Origin: Chloroflexota bacterium
Lineage (GTDB): Bacteria > Chloroflexota > UBA11872 > VXOZ01
Length of the DNA stretch: 64,000 nucleotides
Reading direction: 5' to 3'
Assembly: GCA_028874195.1 (NCBI GenBank)
Contig: JAPPLM010000041.1
Span: 40,653 to 104,652, forward strand
Positions within the stretch are counted from its first letter, which is position 1; each line of letters opens with the position of its first letter. The position numbers and the translations under genes are program-made. A model generated the notes under the pieces. It did not search any database. It was not told the DNA's origin and saw only the letters and a list, made by a program, of their open reading frames with translations. Shown here one piece after another: positions 7,859-16,791 of this stretch.

Positions 7859-10800
7859 ATGCGCGTTTGCCTTGCAATAGTGCTGCTTGGCTCAAGTTCG
7901 CACCGCATGGCACTCGCCGACGGCACTGTGGTTATCAACGAGATCTTTCCGGACTACGCCGGGGGAGAGACGAGCTGGATAGAGCTTTACAATTCAAGCT
8001 CGAGCGAGGTTAGCCTCGACTTTTGGCAAATCGATACGGGAAGTGATGAAACTGCTGAATCTTACTTCATTCCTTTTGGAGATCCCATTCCCTCTGGGGG
8101 ATTTCTTGTATTGGAGCTAGGTACGACAACGCTTGTCATCACAGAAACTGGCACTCTCCGGCTCATCGGAATTGACCTTGAGACTTACGAACCGATCGTG
8201 GCGGACCAGGTTGACTACGCGATCAGCGAGGATGGCCATGCCTATGCGCGAGTGCCGGACGGCTCATCTACTTGGCTGATGGTCTCCAAACCGAGTAAAG
8301 GTGCAGCGAATCCGACCCCAACACCCACACCATCGCCCACGCCGACTCCTACTCCTACGCCGACGCTACCTGAGTGCCCTTCCAACCCCAGTCCCTCCGT
8401 CGTCATCAATGAGGTCTTTCCCGGCAACTCTAACGAGCAGTCAGGCTGGGCCGAACTCTATAATCGAGGCTCCGCTCTCGTGGAACTGACCTGCTGGTCC
8501 GTAGATACCGGCAGTGGTGCGAGTTTCGACGCTTATCTCCTTCCGGCCGGCACGCAAATCGAGCCTGGCGGATTCTTGGTCATTGGAGAGGCGGCGACGG
8601 TCTTCCCGTTCCCGATGAGCGGTACCGTTCGCCTCTTCGATCCTGATAGTGATGTAGTGGATGAGATCGACTATACGATTGCTGAAGCCGGCGCGGCGAT
8701 TGCGCGGGCGCCGGACGGCTCGTCTACCTGGGCAATCATCTCCACACCGACCAAGGGCGCAGCGAATCCGACCCCAACACCCACACCATCGCCCACGCCT
8801 ACACTTACTCCCACGGCTACCCCTTTACCTGCGCCAACAGCTACACCTACACCTACACTAATTCCAACTCCCACGCCTATACCTACTCCGATGCCATCGC
8901 CAATACCCTCTCCCACCCCTGTACCAACTCCAACACCCACACCTTCACCAACGCCAACGCCCACGATTCCCGAGTGTCCGACCAACGCGAGCCGCAATAT
9001 CGTGTTCAACGAAGTTTTTCACAGCCTTAGTCGTGAAGAGACAGGTTACATAGAGCTATACAATCTTGCCTCCGTCGCCGCGAATCTGACCTGCTGGTCA
9101 CTTGATAGGGGAATTGGCGCGGGCGAAGCTGCTTACGTGCTTCCGGTAGACACCCAGGTTGATCCTGAGGGCTTCCTGGTAATCGAAAAGGTCGTCCCTA
9201 TCTTCCCACTTGCAAAGAGCGGCAAACTCCGCCTGCTCGACGGCTATGGTGAGGTAGTTAACGAGGTTGACTATGCTATCGCTGAAGACGCCGTCGGCAG
9301 GGCGCGGATTCCAGACGGCACAGGGGATTGGGTGGACGTGTCTACACGCACTATGGGCGCGTCGAATGAAACACCAACCCCAACGCCTTCACCGCGGCCG
9401 ATCCCAAGACCGCCGCCGGAGCCCGCTCCGCCAACACCCACACCGGCGCCGAAAACGCCGCTGCCCCGGTTCCTCCGCATCACGGAGATCTACTACGATG
9501 GGCAAATTCCACGGACGGAGGGCGACGAGTTCATCGAGATTCAGAATCAAGGAACCACACCGGCCTACCTCGGGCGCGTGCGCATCTTGATCCAGAGCGC
9601 GACGGCCCGCAGTCCGGTAGCCTACGGCTTTCCCTCCAGAACTAAACTCGCTCCAGGAGAAATCATCGTTACTGCGAAGAACGCTCGGCAATTCGCCGCC
9701 CACTTTGGCACGCAGCCGGACTTTGAAGCCCGCGCGTCAGGGACCGGGTACAGGAATACGTCAGACGTGCCGAACGTGGTCCGTGACCGCAGAATCTCTC
9801 GCCGCACGTGGGCATTGGCCAACACGGGTGCCACTGTGGCCTTGATCGGCGACCGTGACGAGTTCATCGATGCCGTTGCCTACGGCTATGATCCCGCCGG
9901 CTACTTGGGTCTGCGTGGGCGCTACCCTACCGCTTCAGGCGGTCGGTCGCTCCGGCGCGTTTTTGGCAAGGAGATCTCCTCGATTTCACCGGCGGCCTTC
10001 CATGAAGACGCGCCGTCACCGGGCACCGTTCCACTGCCTCCCACTCCGACACCGATGCCTACTCCCACGCCTTTGCCGACACCTTCACCTACACCCACGC
10101 CGATACCGACACCTTCGCCAACGCCTACGCCCACACCGACACCGACACCAACCCCTTTGCCCACGCCGACGCCTACTGCCACACCTGCGCCGACACCTGA
10201 CCCTACTCCCATACCAGCGCCTACCGCCACCCCAGCGCCGCGCCCAACGGCAGCGCTGCCTACGCCTCCACCACCCACCCCGACGGCAACGGTGCTGCAG
10301 TGCCTCACGGACATTCAACCCCAGGAGCCACCGCGACTCGTGCGCGTAACCGGCAGTGTGACGGAAGTCCGTGAGATGCCAAAGGAGATACGTATCTTCC
10401 TTGCCGACAATTGCGGCGGCGCAATGCTCCACTTGGCGGTAGACGAATTGGCTCCGCCAACCCGGAGTCACATCCACCTCACTGCGGTTGGTGCGCGAAG
10501 GGATACGCAAATCGATCTCTATCTCGCTCCCGGCGCCAGCATTGAGTACCTGTCCGGGAAGGAATCACCGCGGGCGATTCCCTTCACACAAGCGGTGATT
10601 CAGCGCGCGCCGACCGGGACATGGGTACGGACGGGAGGCAGCGTCACATACGCTCGTGATGAAACCGGGCATACGTTTTACGAAACTTCCGCCAGCTACA
10701 TCCGGCTGGACCCGCAGGCGCGGGCGATTCCAACCGGGCCTGCTACCTTCTACGGCATCATCGAATGGCGTGATGCGATCCCGCTCCTCCGCGTCCACTA

Positions 10801-10954
10801 CATCGCTCCGGCCAAACCACGTGAGACATCCCTCAGGGATACCATTCGAGATTGGAAGGTAATTCGTCACACCTTGCAGTATGCGCAGGATGTCTTCTAC
10901 TACCTTGCCGTTCGCTCTCTTACACGCGGTCACGGGAGGTATCTGCCGTGGTAG
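7859..10954 (+). CDS. Exported multi-domain protein with lamin-tail domains and Thr-Pro linkers
   Basis: A 1031-residue exported protein. From the ATG at 7859 a signal peptide (VCLAIVLLG core, cleavage near MALA|DG) fits well; the frame is open upstream to 7787 but that start would bury the signal. Four lamin-tail domains (LTD, beta-sandwich) follow, recognisable by [60 protein letters not shown] and [18 protein letters not shown]. They are separated by PTPTPT-rich flexible linkers (about 8313-8376, 8769-8964, 9370-9455, 10036-10290). A beta-rich C-terminal domain of ~210 residues ends in YLPW with no sorting motif. LTDs in bacteria are often linked to cell-surface or nuclease/adhesion proteins; a surface role is inferred. 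Confidence 0.8.
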   Translation: MRVCLAIVLLGSSSHRMALADGTVVINEIFPDYAGGETSWIELYNSSSSEVSLDFWQIDTGSDETAESYFIPFGDPIPSGGFLVLELGTTTLVITETGTLRLIGIDLETYEPIVADQVDYAISEDGHAYARVPDGSSTWLMVSKPSKGAANPTPTPTPSPTPTPTPTPTLPECPSNPSPSVVINEVFPGNSNEQSGWAELYNRGSALVELTCWSVDTGSGASFDAYLLPAGTQIEPGGFLVIGEAATVFPFPMSGTVRLFDPDSDVVDEIDYTIAEAGAAIARAPDGSSTWAIISTPTKGAANPTPTPTPSPTPTLTPTATPLPAPTATPTPTLIPTPTPIPTPMPSPIPSPTPVPTPTPTPSPTPTPTIPECPTNASRNIVFNEVFHSLSREETGYIELYNLASVAANLTCWSLDRGIGAGEAAYVLPVDTQVDPEGFLVIEKVVPIFPLAKSGKLRLLDGYGEVVNEVDYAIAEDAVGRARIPDGTGDWVDVSTRTMGASNETPTPTPSPRPIPRPPPEPAPPTPTPAPKTPLPRFLRITEIYYDGQIPRTEGDEFIEIQNQGTTPAYLGRVRILIQSATARSPVAYGFPSRTKLAPGEIIVTAKNARQFAAHFGTQPDFEARASGTGYRNTSDVPNVVRDRRISRRTWALANTGATVALIGDRDEFIDAVAYGYDPAGYLGLRGRYPTASGGRSLRRVFGKEISSISPAAFHEDAPSPGTVPLPPTPTPMPTPTPLPTPSPTPTPIPTPSPTPTPTPTPTPTPLPTPTPTATPAPTPDPTPIPAPTATPAPRPTAALPTPPPPTPTATVLQCLTDIQPQEPPRLVRVTGSVTEVREMPKEIRIFLADNCGGAMLHLAVDELAPPTRSHIHLTAVGARRDTQIDLYLAPGASIEYLSGKESPRAIPFTQAVIQRAPTGTWVRTGGSVTYARDETGHTFYETSASYIRLDPQARAIPTGPATFYGIIEWRDAIPLLRVHYIAPAKPRETSLRDTIRDWKVIRHTLQYAQDVFYYLAVRSLTRGHGRYLPW
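8303..8343 (+). repeat. 41-nt direct repeat, copy 1 (linker of the lamin-tail protein)
   Basis: Identical over 41 nt to 8759-8799. It encodes the junction from the end of a lamin-tail domain (AANPT) into the Thr-Pro linker, indicating recent duplication or gene conversion of the domain-plus-linker unit. Confidence 0.9.
8759..8799 (+). repeat. 41-nt direct repeat, copy 2 (linker of the lamin-tail protein)
   Basis: Second identical copy of 8303-8343, at the end of the second lamin-tail domain. Confidence 0.9.
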
Positions 10955-10995
10955 GCATGCAGAGAAGAATCGAGCGCGGCTAGGAGAATCAGCGG

Positions 10996-11760
10996 TTATG
11001 TCGAGTAAGCCAGCAGGCGTTGCGCATTGCGGTGGGCAATCGCCTCTGTGTCCGCCGCGGAGATTTCTGCCTTCTCCAGCTTCGCAATGCCGCAGGCGGG
11101 GTATTGCAGCGGGACGCCGGTACCGAGAAGTATGCGGTCACCATCAGCGTGAGCAACCCAGCGCGCGATCCCGCCAAGGCCCTGTAGGCATGAAGTTTCC
11201 AACCAGACGTTGGGGTACGTATTGAGCAAGCGAATGCCGTTCCACGCCTCTTGCCCGTAGTTCAGGCCGTGAATGACAAACTGGACGTCAGGGAACTGCG
11301 CAACGAGACCCTCGAAAGGCTCTACGGCAGCGACAGGGAACGACCAATCCATGATGGCGCGCATCACGAGCGTAACGATCAAGCCATGGTCTTGAGCCGC
11401 AGCGCAGAGCGGCTCAAGCTGCGACGGCAGCGTGTTGTGGTGGTGGCTGGGATAGCAGCGAATTCCTTTAGCGCCAGCATCCACATATTCGGCTACGAGT
11501 TCAGCCGTTCCCGGCAGCGTGGTGTCAATCGTGACAAAGGGAATAAGCCTACTGCTTGATTCCGCTGCCGCGGTAAGGATGTCAGCGTTTCCTAATCGCC
11601 AGTCACTTTCCAGCGCCCGCGTAGAGCCCACAACCGCCCGCGCTATGCCATGCGCATCCATCAGCGCGATAACGTCAGCGCCGGTACGCTCCTTGAGGGG
11701 CCAGTATCCCCAAGCGCCGACAAATCCGGAGAAGTCCCAAACTGTCATATTTCTCGCCAT
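10996..11760 (-). CDS. Amidohydrolase family protein (TIM barrel, Amidohydro_2-like)
   Basis: A 254-residue TIM-barrel metal-dependent hydrolase or decarboxylase relative. Typical pieces are GAKGIRCYPSHHHNT (barrel strand with His), VIHGLNYGQEAWNG, and the C-terminal DRILLGTGVPLQYP segment where family members have the metal-binding Asp (DRILFGSD); here the Asp position is Gly/Thr. The N-terminal metal HxH is replaced by VWDFSGFVGAW. Loss of both suggests an atypical or metal-free site. It follows a canonical paralogue by 12 nt on the same strand, so the pair may act as a heteromer or on related substrates. Confidence 0.75.
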   Translation of the reverse strand: MARNMTVWDFSGFVGAWGYWPLKERTGADVIALMDAHGIARAVVGSTRALESDWRLGNADILTAAAESSSRLIPFVTIDTTLPGTAELVAEYVDAGAKGIRCYPSHHHNTLPSQLEPLCAAAQDHGLIVTLVMRAIMDWSFPVAAVEPFEGLVAQFPDVQFVIHGLNYGQEAWNGIRLLNTYPNVWLETSCLQGLGGIARWVAHADGDRILLGTGVPLQYPACGIAKLEKAEISAADTEAIAHRNAQRLLAYST

Positions 11761-11772
11761 CCCATTACGCCG

Positions 11773-12510
11773 CTAGGCATCGAGCGCCAACATGCGGGCC
11801 ATATTGCCGCCAAATATCAAGTCCTTGTCAGCCTGACTAATCGCGGCGCCGCTGACCCGCGCCATTTGCACACTCACTTCCAGCAGCGGCATGTCCGTGC
11901 CAAAGATAATCCGATCCGGGCCGATGCGACTGATCGTATACTCCAGCGATCCATTGTTAACGGCACTGCTGGCGGTTTCCAGTAGGATGGATGGATACCT
12001 CTCGGCCGCCTGCACCGCGCGCAACCAGTCGCCCCGCGCCAAAGCCGTATTGCCCGAGTGCGCCATCATAAGAAAAGCCTCCGGCACGCGCGAAGCCATC
12101 TCCTCGCATTCTTCCGCGGTGGAATGCGCCAGTATCGGCATGCGGTGTGAGGCCGCCCGCTCCAGCACCGGGAATACGGACGGGCGCACGAGGGGAATCT
12201 TGGGATACGAATAGATCTTGATGCCCCGCATGCCGTATTCGTGCACGCAACGATCGATTTCTTCGAGTGCCCCATTTTCGAAGTTCATCGTGGGGATGCT
12301 CACGTATCCCAGAATGCGGTCCGGGTGCTGGCGTATCGACCTGCCCAAGGTATCGTTCCCCTCGCGCATGTCATGGATCAGCGCCGTAAAATCGGTCACG
12401 AAGAGCTTATCGATGCCATTGTCATCCGCAAGCCGCAGGAGATCGTCGATACTTGCGTAGAAATTGTAGGCAGTAGAGTTACCCACGTGGACGTGCGCAT
12501 CGATAATCAT
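11773..12510 (-). CDS. Amidohydrolase family protein (canonical metal site)
   Basis: A 245-residue TIM-barrel amidohydrolase. The metal motif DAHVHVG is at the N-terminus; ILAHSTAEECEEM and MMAHSGNTALARGD supply the later His residues, and DRIIFGTDMPLLE supplies the catalytic Asp. In this family hydrolysis of lactones/amides or decarboxylation is usual; the substrate is not predictable. Two ATGs lie 9 nt apart; an AAGGAG abuts the first and sits 8 nt from the second, so 12510 is the likely start. It is the first gene of a two-gene operon with the degenerate paralogue downstream. Confidence 0.82.
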   Translation of the reverse strand: MIIDAHVHVGNSTAYNFYASIDDLLRLADDNGIDKLFVTDFTALIHDMREGNDTLGRSIRQHPDRILGYVSIPTMNFENGALEEIDRCVHEYGMRGIKIYSYPKIPLVRPSVFPVLERAASHRMPILAHSTAEECEEMASRVPEAFLMMAHSGNTALARGDWLRAVQAAERYPSILLETASSAVNNGSLEYTISRIGPDRIIFGTDMPLLEVSVQMARVSGAAISQADKDLIFGGNMARMLALDA

Positions 12511-12562
12511 TGCTGTCATCTCCTTGTGCTCACAGGCTAGCAGAGCCGGGAACTGCGCGCAA

Positions 12563-12592
12563 TTACGGCTGTACAGAGAGTTCCGGTATACT
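12563..12592 (+). promoter_or_regulatory. Putative promoter for the TIM-barrel isomerase
   Basis: TTACGG, an 18-nt spacer and TATACT, about 105 nt upstream of the ATG at 12697. The -10 is strong, the -35 moderate. Confidence 0.5.
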
Positions 12593-12696
12593 AAAGTGCA
12601 GTTCTGGCAACCGGTTTGTGATGGACATACCTCCAGAGAACCGATCGCAAGTCAACCCAAGTTAGCCCAAGACATAAGGAAAGGCGAGCACGAAAC

Positions 12697-13515
12697 ATGA
12701 AGAAAGCGGTTTGCGGAAATTGTTTCGGTGGAGATATTCCCCTCGTGGATGCCATGAGCATGGCCAAGGCGGCGGGTTTCGATGGCATTGAACCGGGTCT
12801 TACCTTCGACGGTCCCATTGCTATAGACGCATCGGAGGATGACCTCAAGCGGCTGCGTGACCATGCGGAGAAGACCGTCGAGATTCACGGCCTCATGGGC
12901 GGCCAGCCCATTCGGAGCGCGCCCCTGACAACCATCGACCCCGATGAGCTGAGCAAGGGCATCGAAAATGTCGCGAAAGCTCTGCGCATCGTGAAGACTC
13001 TTGGCGGCACCAGCTTGCTGGTCGTGCCTGGCACCGTGAGTGTAGACGTGCGCTACGACATCGCGTATGAAGGCACGCTCGCGGGCCTAAAGCAACTTGC
13101 CCCTATTGCTGAAGATCTAGAGATATACCTGGCGGTTGAGAACGTGTGGAATAAGTTCCTGCTCTCGCCGCTGGAGATGCGGAATCTGCTCGATGAGGTG
13201 AATAGCCCGTATGTCGGTTGCTATTTCGATGTCGGAAACTTCCTGGGCTGGGCCATCCCACAGCACTGGATCGAAATCCTCGCGCAGCGCATCAAGAAGG
13301 TGCATGTGAAGGACTTCAAAGTACAAGTCGGGAATATGGACGGCTTCGTGACGCTCCTGCAAGGCGACGTGGACTGGAAGGCGGTATGCGCATCGTTGCG
13401 CGCGGTTGGCTATGACAGTTATCTGTCTGCCGAAATCCCGCTCCACAAGGAGTTTCCCGAGAAAAGTCTCCTGGACATTAGCACCAGCTTGGACACGATC
13501 ATTGCCAGTGCATAA
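12697..13515 (+). CDS. Sugar phosphate isomerase/epimerase family protein (AP endonuclease 2-like TIM barrel)
   Basis: A 272-residue xylose isomerase-like TIM barrel. Diagnostic segments are AKAAGFDGIEPGL (strand 1-2), LAVENVWNKFLLSP with the metal Glu, GCYFDVGNFLGWA with Asp, KKVHVKDFKV with His-Lys, and AEIPLH with the last metal Glu. These fit a divalent-metal epimerase/isomerase acting on a keto-sugar such as those of the IolE/hydroxypyruvate isomerase group. An AAGGAAAGGCGAG purine-rich stretch precedes the start. It has its own promoter and appears monocistronic, divergent from the amidohydrolase pair, with which it may share a catabolic role. Confidence 0.82.
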   Translation: MKKAVCGNCFGGDIPLVDAMSMAKAAGFDGIEPGLTFDGPIAIDASEDDLKRLRDHAEKTVEIHGLMGGQPIRSAPLTTIDPDELSKGIENVAKALRIVKTLGGTSLLVVPGTVSVDVRYDIAYEGTLAGLKQLAPIAEDLEIYLAVENVWNKFLLSPLEMRNLLDEVNSPYVGCYFDVGNFLGWAIPQHWIEILAQRIKKVHVKDFKVQVGNMDGFVTLLQGDVDWKAVCASLRAVGYDSYLSAEIPLHKEFPEKSLLDISTSLDTIIASA

Positions 13516-13546
13516 GGGCACACGGTGCAATTAATCGGCGTTCGAC

Positions 13547-13575
13547 TTGGCGATAAGACTCCAATAGAGTAGAAT
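13547..13575 (+). promoter_or_regulatory. Putative promoter overlapping a 17-bp palindrome
   Basis: TTGGCG at 13547-13552, a 17-nt spacer and TAGAAT at 13570-13575. The -10 sits inside a perfect inverted repeat, TAGAGTA-GAA-TACTCTA (13565-13581), which could be a repressor operator. No protein gene lies downstream on this strand; it points at the structured segment 13583-13693. Confidence 0.5.
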
Positions 13576-13581
13576 ACTCTA

Positions 13582-13693
13582 GCGGTTAAGAACCGGATTC
13601 TGTTCTATAAAGTGCTCTTTACATCGGAATGCCGCCACCAAGGTACGTTTAGGGGCGCGGACGTATCCTGGTAGGCGGCATTAGTTTTGTATC
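13582..13693 (+). ncRNA. Candidate small structured RNA with its own promoter and terminator
   Basis: Three hairpins follow the promoter directly. Hairpin 1 is CGGTT-AAG-AACCG (13583-13595). Hairpin 2 is TAAAG-TGCT-CTTTA (13608-13621). Hairpin 3 is a long stem of about 19 bp with three single-base bulges (13629-13648 with 13661-13681), ending in ATGCCGCC/GGCGGCAT. It is followed by TTAGTTTTGTAT, a weak U-tract as in a factor-independent terminator. No ORF is supported on the plus strand. It lies between convergent genes, so hairpin 3 might alternatively just be a terminator; its T-tract serves the plus strand. Confidence 0.45.
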
Positions 13694-13717
13694 TGCCAAA
13701 CTGCCTGGGCGTATATA

Positions 13718-14080
13718 TTACTGTGCACGTATGACGTTCCCGTCCGGGTCGAGCTCCACCAGCCGAAATGCTCTGCCGGAACGGTAGTTCTGGCACTGAT
13801 TTTCAGGCAGGTCGTCCAGCGCCTGACGCGGCGAGTGCGCGATGTCGGCCACCCACCCATCCATCAGATTCTCGGACAAACACGGCCCTTTAGAAAAGTC
13901 CACGCCCTCTTCTTTCCTCTGTGCATAGATCTCTTGAGCGAGGGCAATGGCGCGTTGCCGTTCTTCCTCGATGTCCGTACCGGAGCTTGCCAGGCGCACG
14001 AGCACGAAGATAAAGAGAAAGACTAACGCGAACGCAATGAGAAGCGGTAGCACGCGATACCGAAGAATGTCACCGAGCAT
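13718..14080 (-). CDS. Small single-pass membrane protein, unknown function
   Basis: About 120 residues. An N-terminal membrane segment (VLPLLIAFALVFLFIFVLVRL) is followed by a charged helix (IEEERQRAIALAQEIYAQRKEE) and a soluble tail with two Cys (GPCLSEN, ENQCQNY) that could form a disulfide. ATG 14080 is chosen because GGAAG sits 5 nt upstream; an alternative ATG is at 14092. It overlaps the end of the upstream sulfatase gene by 11 nt, implying translational coupling. Family not recognised. Confidence 0.65.
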   Translation of the reverse strand: MLGDILRYRVLPLLIAFALVFLFIFVLVRLASSGTDIEEERQRAIALAQEIYAQRKEEGVDFSKGPCLSENLMDGWVADIAHSPRQALDDLPENQCQNYRSGRAFRLVELDPDGNVIRAQ

Positions 14081-15626
14081 CAGTACTTCCATCTACGAAT
14101 TGGTAGTTCTCGTGCTGGGCGCGTTGCCTGCCATCCACAGGGTACTCTTTTGTCCACCGCGCGAATTGCCAACCGCGCCCGACTTCCTCTTTGTTTTCCA
14201 TCTCGTCGAGGCGCAGCCAGGCGTGAGTCGGCTGCGGATAGAGCGCCCAATCATCCCCGTCCAGTGGATCGGCGTACTTCACGGCACGAAAGTGCGCAAA
14301 GAGCGCTTCCCTAAGCTCTTGCTTCACCTCGGATAAACCCGGCTCGTGCGCGTGATTGATCAACTCATTGCTATCGTCGCGGTAGTTGAGCAGGATTTCC
14401 ATGCGGTCCGGCGCGCAGTAGATGTACTTCCATTCGTCGTTCATTGCGCAGTACATGCCGTGGTTCTTCTCCTTGATCTGTCCAAAGAGATAGGGTCTGC
14501 TCGCATAGCTTCCGTCTTGGGCAACGCTGAGCAGCGACATGCCGTCGAACTCCGGCTGATCGAGTGGCAGCCCCGCGGCGGAGAGAAGAGTCGGCGTGAC
14601 GTCCTGCAAACCCACCAGGTGCTCGCGTACAGCGCCTTCGGGCAGCGTGCCCGGCCACGAGAGTATATATGGAATATGACACGCCGGCTCATGGTAGTTG
14701 CGCTTGCCAAACGCAAAGTGATCGCCCAGGAACTCGCCGTGGTCTGCAACGAACATGATCAACGTATTCTCACGCTGCTTTGTGGTCTCCAACGCTTCAA
14801 GAATTTCACCGACCCAGCTATCCACGAATGAAACACACGCAAAGTAGTACGCCTTCATCGTGCGCAGCAGGTTATCGTCCGGGAAGAGGTCCATCCACTT
14901 GCTGCGGTTCTGGCTGCGTTGAAACCACGTATGCCACGCTATTTCATTCTCACTGCGGTTCGGGAGGGGCATGTCCGTGCTGCGATAGAGACGATGCCAG
15001 GGCGACGGCGGATCGAACGGCGGATGGGGCTTTATGAACGACGTCCAGCAGAAGAACGGCGCGTTTTCGCTGGCACGCTCTTCGATGAAGTCTATAGTTC
15101 GTTGTGCCGTCCACGCCGTGGTATGGAGGCGCTCCGGCAGTTGCGAGATCTGGGGGATGTAATACAGTTCGTGCCTGATGCCGTGGGGTTCTTCCACGTG
15201 GCCGTACCCAGCCGAAAGCACGTCTTGCAGAAACTCATCGTTCTCCACGCGGCGTGGGACTTCCTCGCTCAACCACATGCGGTCAAATCCGTGATGCTCG
15301 CGTACTGGCGAGAAGTGCATCTTGCCGATCGCTTGGGTGAAATAGCCTTCCGCACGCAACCGAGTCATCACTGTTGGATGATCTGCGGGTAGTGGATACC
15401 CATTGTCGAAGATGCCCGTCCGGTGCGGCAGTTGCCCGGTCATGCAGATCGCGCGCGCCGAAACGCAGACCGGTGATTCCGTATATCCATAGGCAAAACG
15501 CACGCCTTCCGCGCACAGGCGGTCAAGATTGGGGGTCTGAATTATGTCATTGCCGGCGGCGCGGAGCGCATCGAAGCGCAATTGGTCGCACATTATCAAT
15601 AAGAGATTTGGTCGAGAAAAAGGCAT
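14070..15626 (-). CDS. Sulfatase (alkaline phosphatase superfamily)
   Basis: A 518-residue type I sulfatase that would hydrolyse sulfate esters with a Cys-derived formylglycine. The N-terminus NLLLIMCDQLRFDAL carries the first metal Asp; SPVCVSARAICMTGQLPHRTG holds the modification motif, here C-V-S-A-R with Ser where C-x-P-x-R has Pro. IGKMHFSP, FIKPHPPFDPP and VADHGEFLGDH supply the remaining active-site Lys/His/Asp residues. No signal peptide, so cytoplasmic unless exported otherwise. Choline-sulfatase or arylsulfatase-like substrates are possible; not determinable. First gene of a two-gene operon with the small membrane protein. Confidence 0.88.
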   Translation of the reverse strand: MPFSRPNLLLIMCDQLRFDALRAAGNDIIQTPNLDRLCAEGVRFAYGYTESPVCVSARAICMTGQLPHRTGIFDNGYPLPADHPTVMTRLRAEGYFTQAIGKMHFSPVREHHGFDRMWLSEEVPRRVENDEFLQDVLSAGYGHVEEPHGIRHELYYIPQISQLPERLHTTAWTAQRTIDFIEERASENAPFFCWTSFIKPHPPFDPPSPWHRLYRSTDMPLPNRSENEIAWHTWFQRSQNRSKWMDLFPDDNLLRTMKAYYFACVSFVDSWVGEILEALETTKQRENTLIMFVADHGEFLGDHFAFGKRNYHEPACHIPYILSWPGTLPEGAVREHLVGLQDVTPTLLSAAGLPLDQPEFDGMSLLSVAQDGSYASRPYLFGQIKEKNHGMYCAMNDEWKYIYCAPDRMEILLNYRDDSNELINHAHEPGLSEVKQELREALFAHFRAVKYADPLDGDDWALYPQPTHAWLRLDEMENKEEVGRGWQFARWTKEYPVDGRQRAQHENYQFVDGSTDAR

Positions 15627-15940
15627 ACTTCATCTTCCCATGTGAAGAGGCGCTTTCGGCAAGGCGCAATGGCCGCCGCCGACACCACTGCGCATGCACA
15701 AGGACATCTAAACCGCCAACCTATCGACTGACCACACGTACCGTCCCTTTGCGGCCTCCTTCGCCCGAACTAGCTTCAGGGGCCGAGATTTGTCAGGCTG
15801 CGCCGAGCTATGCTACCTTACTCCTCGTTGCCGCACGGCGATTGGCTTAGACCGGATAGGCCGCTCTGGGAGATTCCCATACGTGTTATTGTAGCGGCTT
15901 CGCGCGCTAACGATGGTTCCAAAGAAAGCCCATCCCAGTC
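15627..15940. other. Intergenic region, no gene seen
   Basis: No coding sequence or RNA gene is supported here. It must hold the promoter of the sulfatase (minus strand); a TAGCAT hexamer is at about 15810 on the minus strand but without a good -35. Confidence 0.3.
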
Positions 15941-15968
15941 ATTTGCATCTTGTGTGGGCATCAGTATA
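15941..15968 (+). promoter_or_regulatory. Promoter of the alternative complex III operon
   Basis: TTGCAT, a 16-nt spacer and a consensus TATAAT. It is the best -10 in this part of the window and faces actA, leaving a 5' leader of about 265 nt. Confidence 0.65.
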
Positions 15969-16105
15969 ATAGACCGAAGTGCACACTAAGACGATCTGAT
16001 ATGTTTTGGGCTGCAGTCAGCCGTTAATTCAGCGCAAGACGTTCTCTCGAGAAGGCACCGCTTCGTGGCAGACCGGACATTTCTGAGACGGCAATACATT
16101 GGTTA

Positions 16106-16124
16106 CCCTGGCGCGGCGCCAGGG
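16106..16124 (+). repeat. Perfect hairpin in the act operon leader
   Basis: CCCTGGCG-CGG-CGCCAGGG, an 8-bp GC-rich stem with a 3-nt loop, about 115 nt upstream of actA and inside the predicted transcript. It lacks a T-tract, so it is not a simple terminator; an mRNA-stability or binding role is possible. Confidence 0.5.
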
Positions 16125-16240
16125 AGTTTAATGTCCAGAATGACCCCTAACGCAAGTTTTTCTGTGGCTTTCAGCTTTGCCTCCGACGGGAGCCCGCACA
16201 TGCCTTCAGTTTGCTTAGGACGTAATTGGGGAGCGGGTGC

Positions 16241-16783
16241 ATGACCCCGCGTACACTGCGCATTACCATTGGTGCGCTTGTTATCGTCGTTGGCCTGCTC
16301 ATTATTGGAGCTGTCACCTGGGTGACTCAAGCCGCCGACGGCCCGAAGCAGCCGATTGAGTTCATGCACACCGTGCATGTTCAGGAGAACGACATAGATT
16401 GTGTGTTCTGCCATCGCAACGTAGAGACCGGCGCGGAGGCTACGATTCCGGCGGTTGAACAGTGCATGATGTGTCATCAGGTCATCAATAATGAACACCC
16501 GAAGGTGAGAGAGAATCCCATACATGAAGCCGAAATCGCCAAATTGCGTGCACATTGGGAAAACAGGGAGCCTATCGATTGGGTGCGTGTGCACGTGATG
16601 CCCGACCACGTGCGTTTCGTGCATGCCGCGCACATCAAGGCTGGTTTCGATTGCGCTACCTGTCATGGTGACGTGGGCTCGATGGAGCGGGTCAAGCAAG
16701 TCCGCTCCCTGAACATGGGCGACTGCGTCGCTTGCCACCGGGAAAACAACGCGCCCACTGACTGCACGATCTGTCACCGCTAG
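16241..16783 (+). CDS. actA: Alternative complex III pentaheme cytochrome c subunit ActA
   Basis: Membrane-anchored multiheme cytochrome of alternative complex III, the quinol:electron-acceptor oxidoreductase that replaces cytochrome bc1 in many Chloroflexota. A single N-terminal membrane helix (ITIGALVIVVGLLIIGAVTW) is followed by five CxxCH haem sites: CVFCH, CMMCH, CATCH, CVACH and CTICH; several extra His can be distal ligands. 180 residues is normal. ATG 16241 is preceded by GGGGAG at 7 nt, favouring it over an upstream in-frame TTG at 16226. First gene of the act operon. Confidence 0.92.
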   Translation: MTPRTLRITIGALVIVVGLLIIGAVTWVTQAADGPKQPIEFMHTVHVQENDIDCVFCHRNVETGAEATIPAVEQCMMCHQVINNEHPKVRENPIHEAEIAKLRAHWENREPIDWVRVHVMPDHVRFVHAAHIKAGFDCATCHGDVGSMERVKQVRSLNMGDCVACHRENNAPTDCTICHR

Positions 16784-16791
16784 AGGAAAAT

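Noticed and set aside
8310..10290. Regular repeats resembling a CRISPR array
   Set aside because: They are in-frame Pro-Thr codons inside one protein, with no repeat-spacer periodicity or cas genes.
16020..16110. Short minus-strand peptide containing a CxxCH (CPVCHE)
   Set aside because: About 30 codons between stops, no start with a ribosome binding site, and no homologue recognised; chance is likely.
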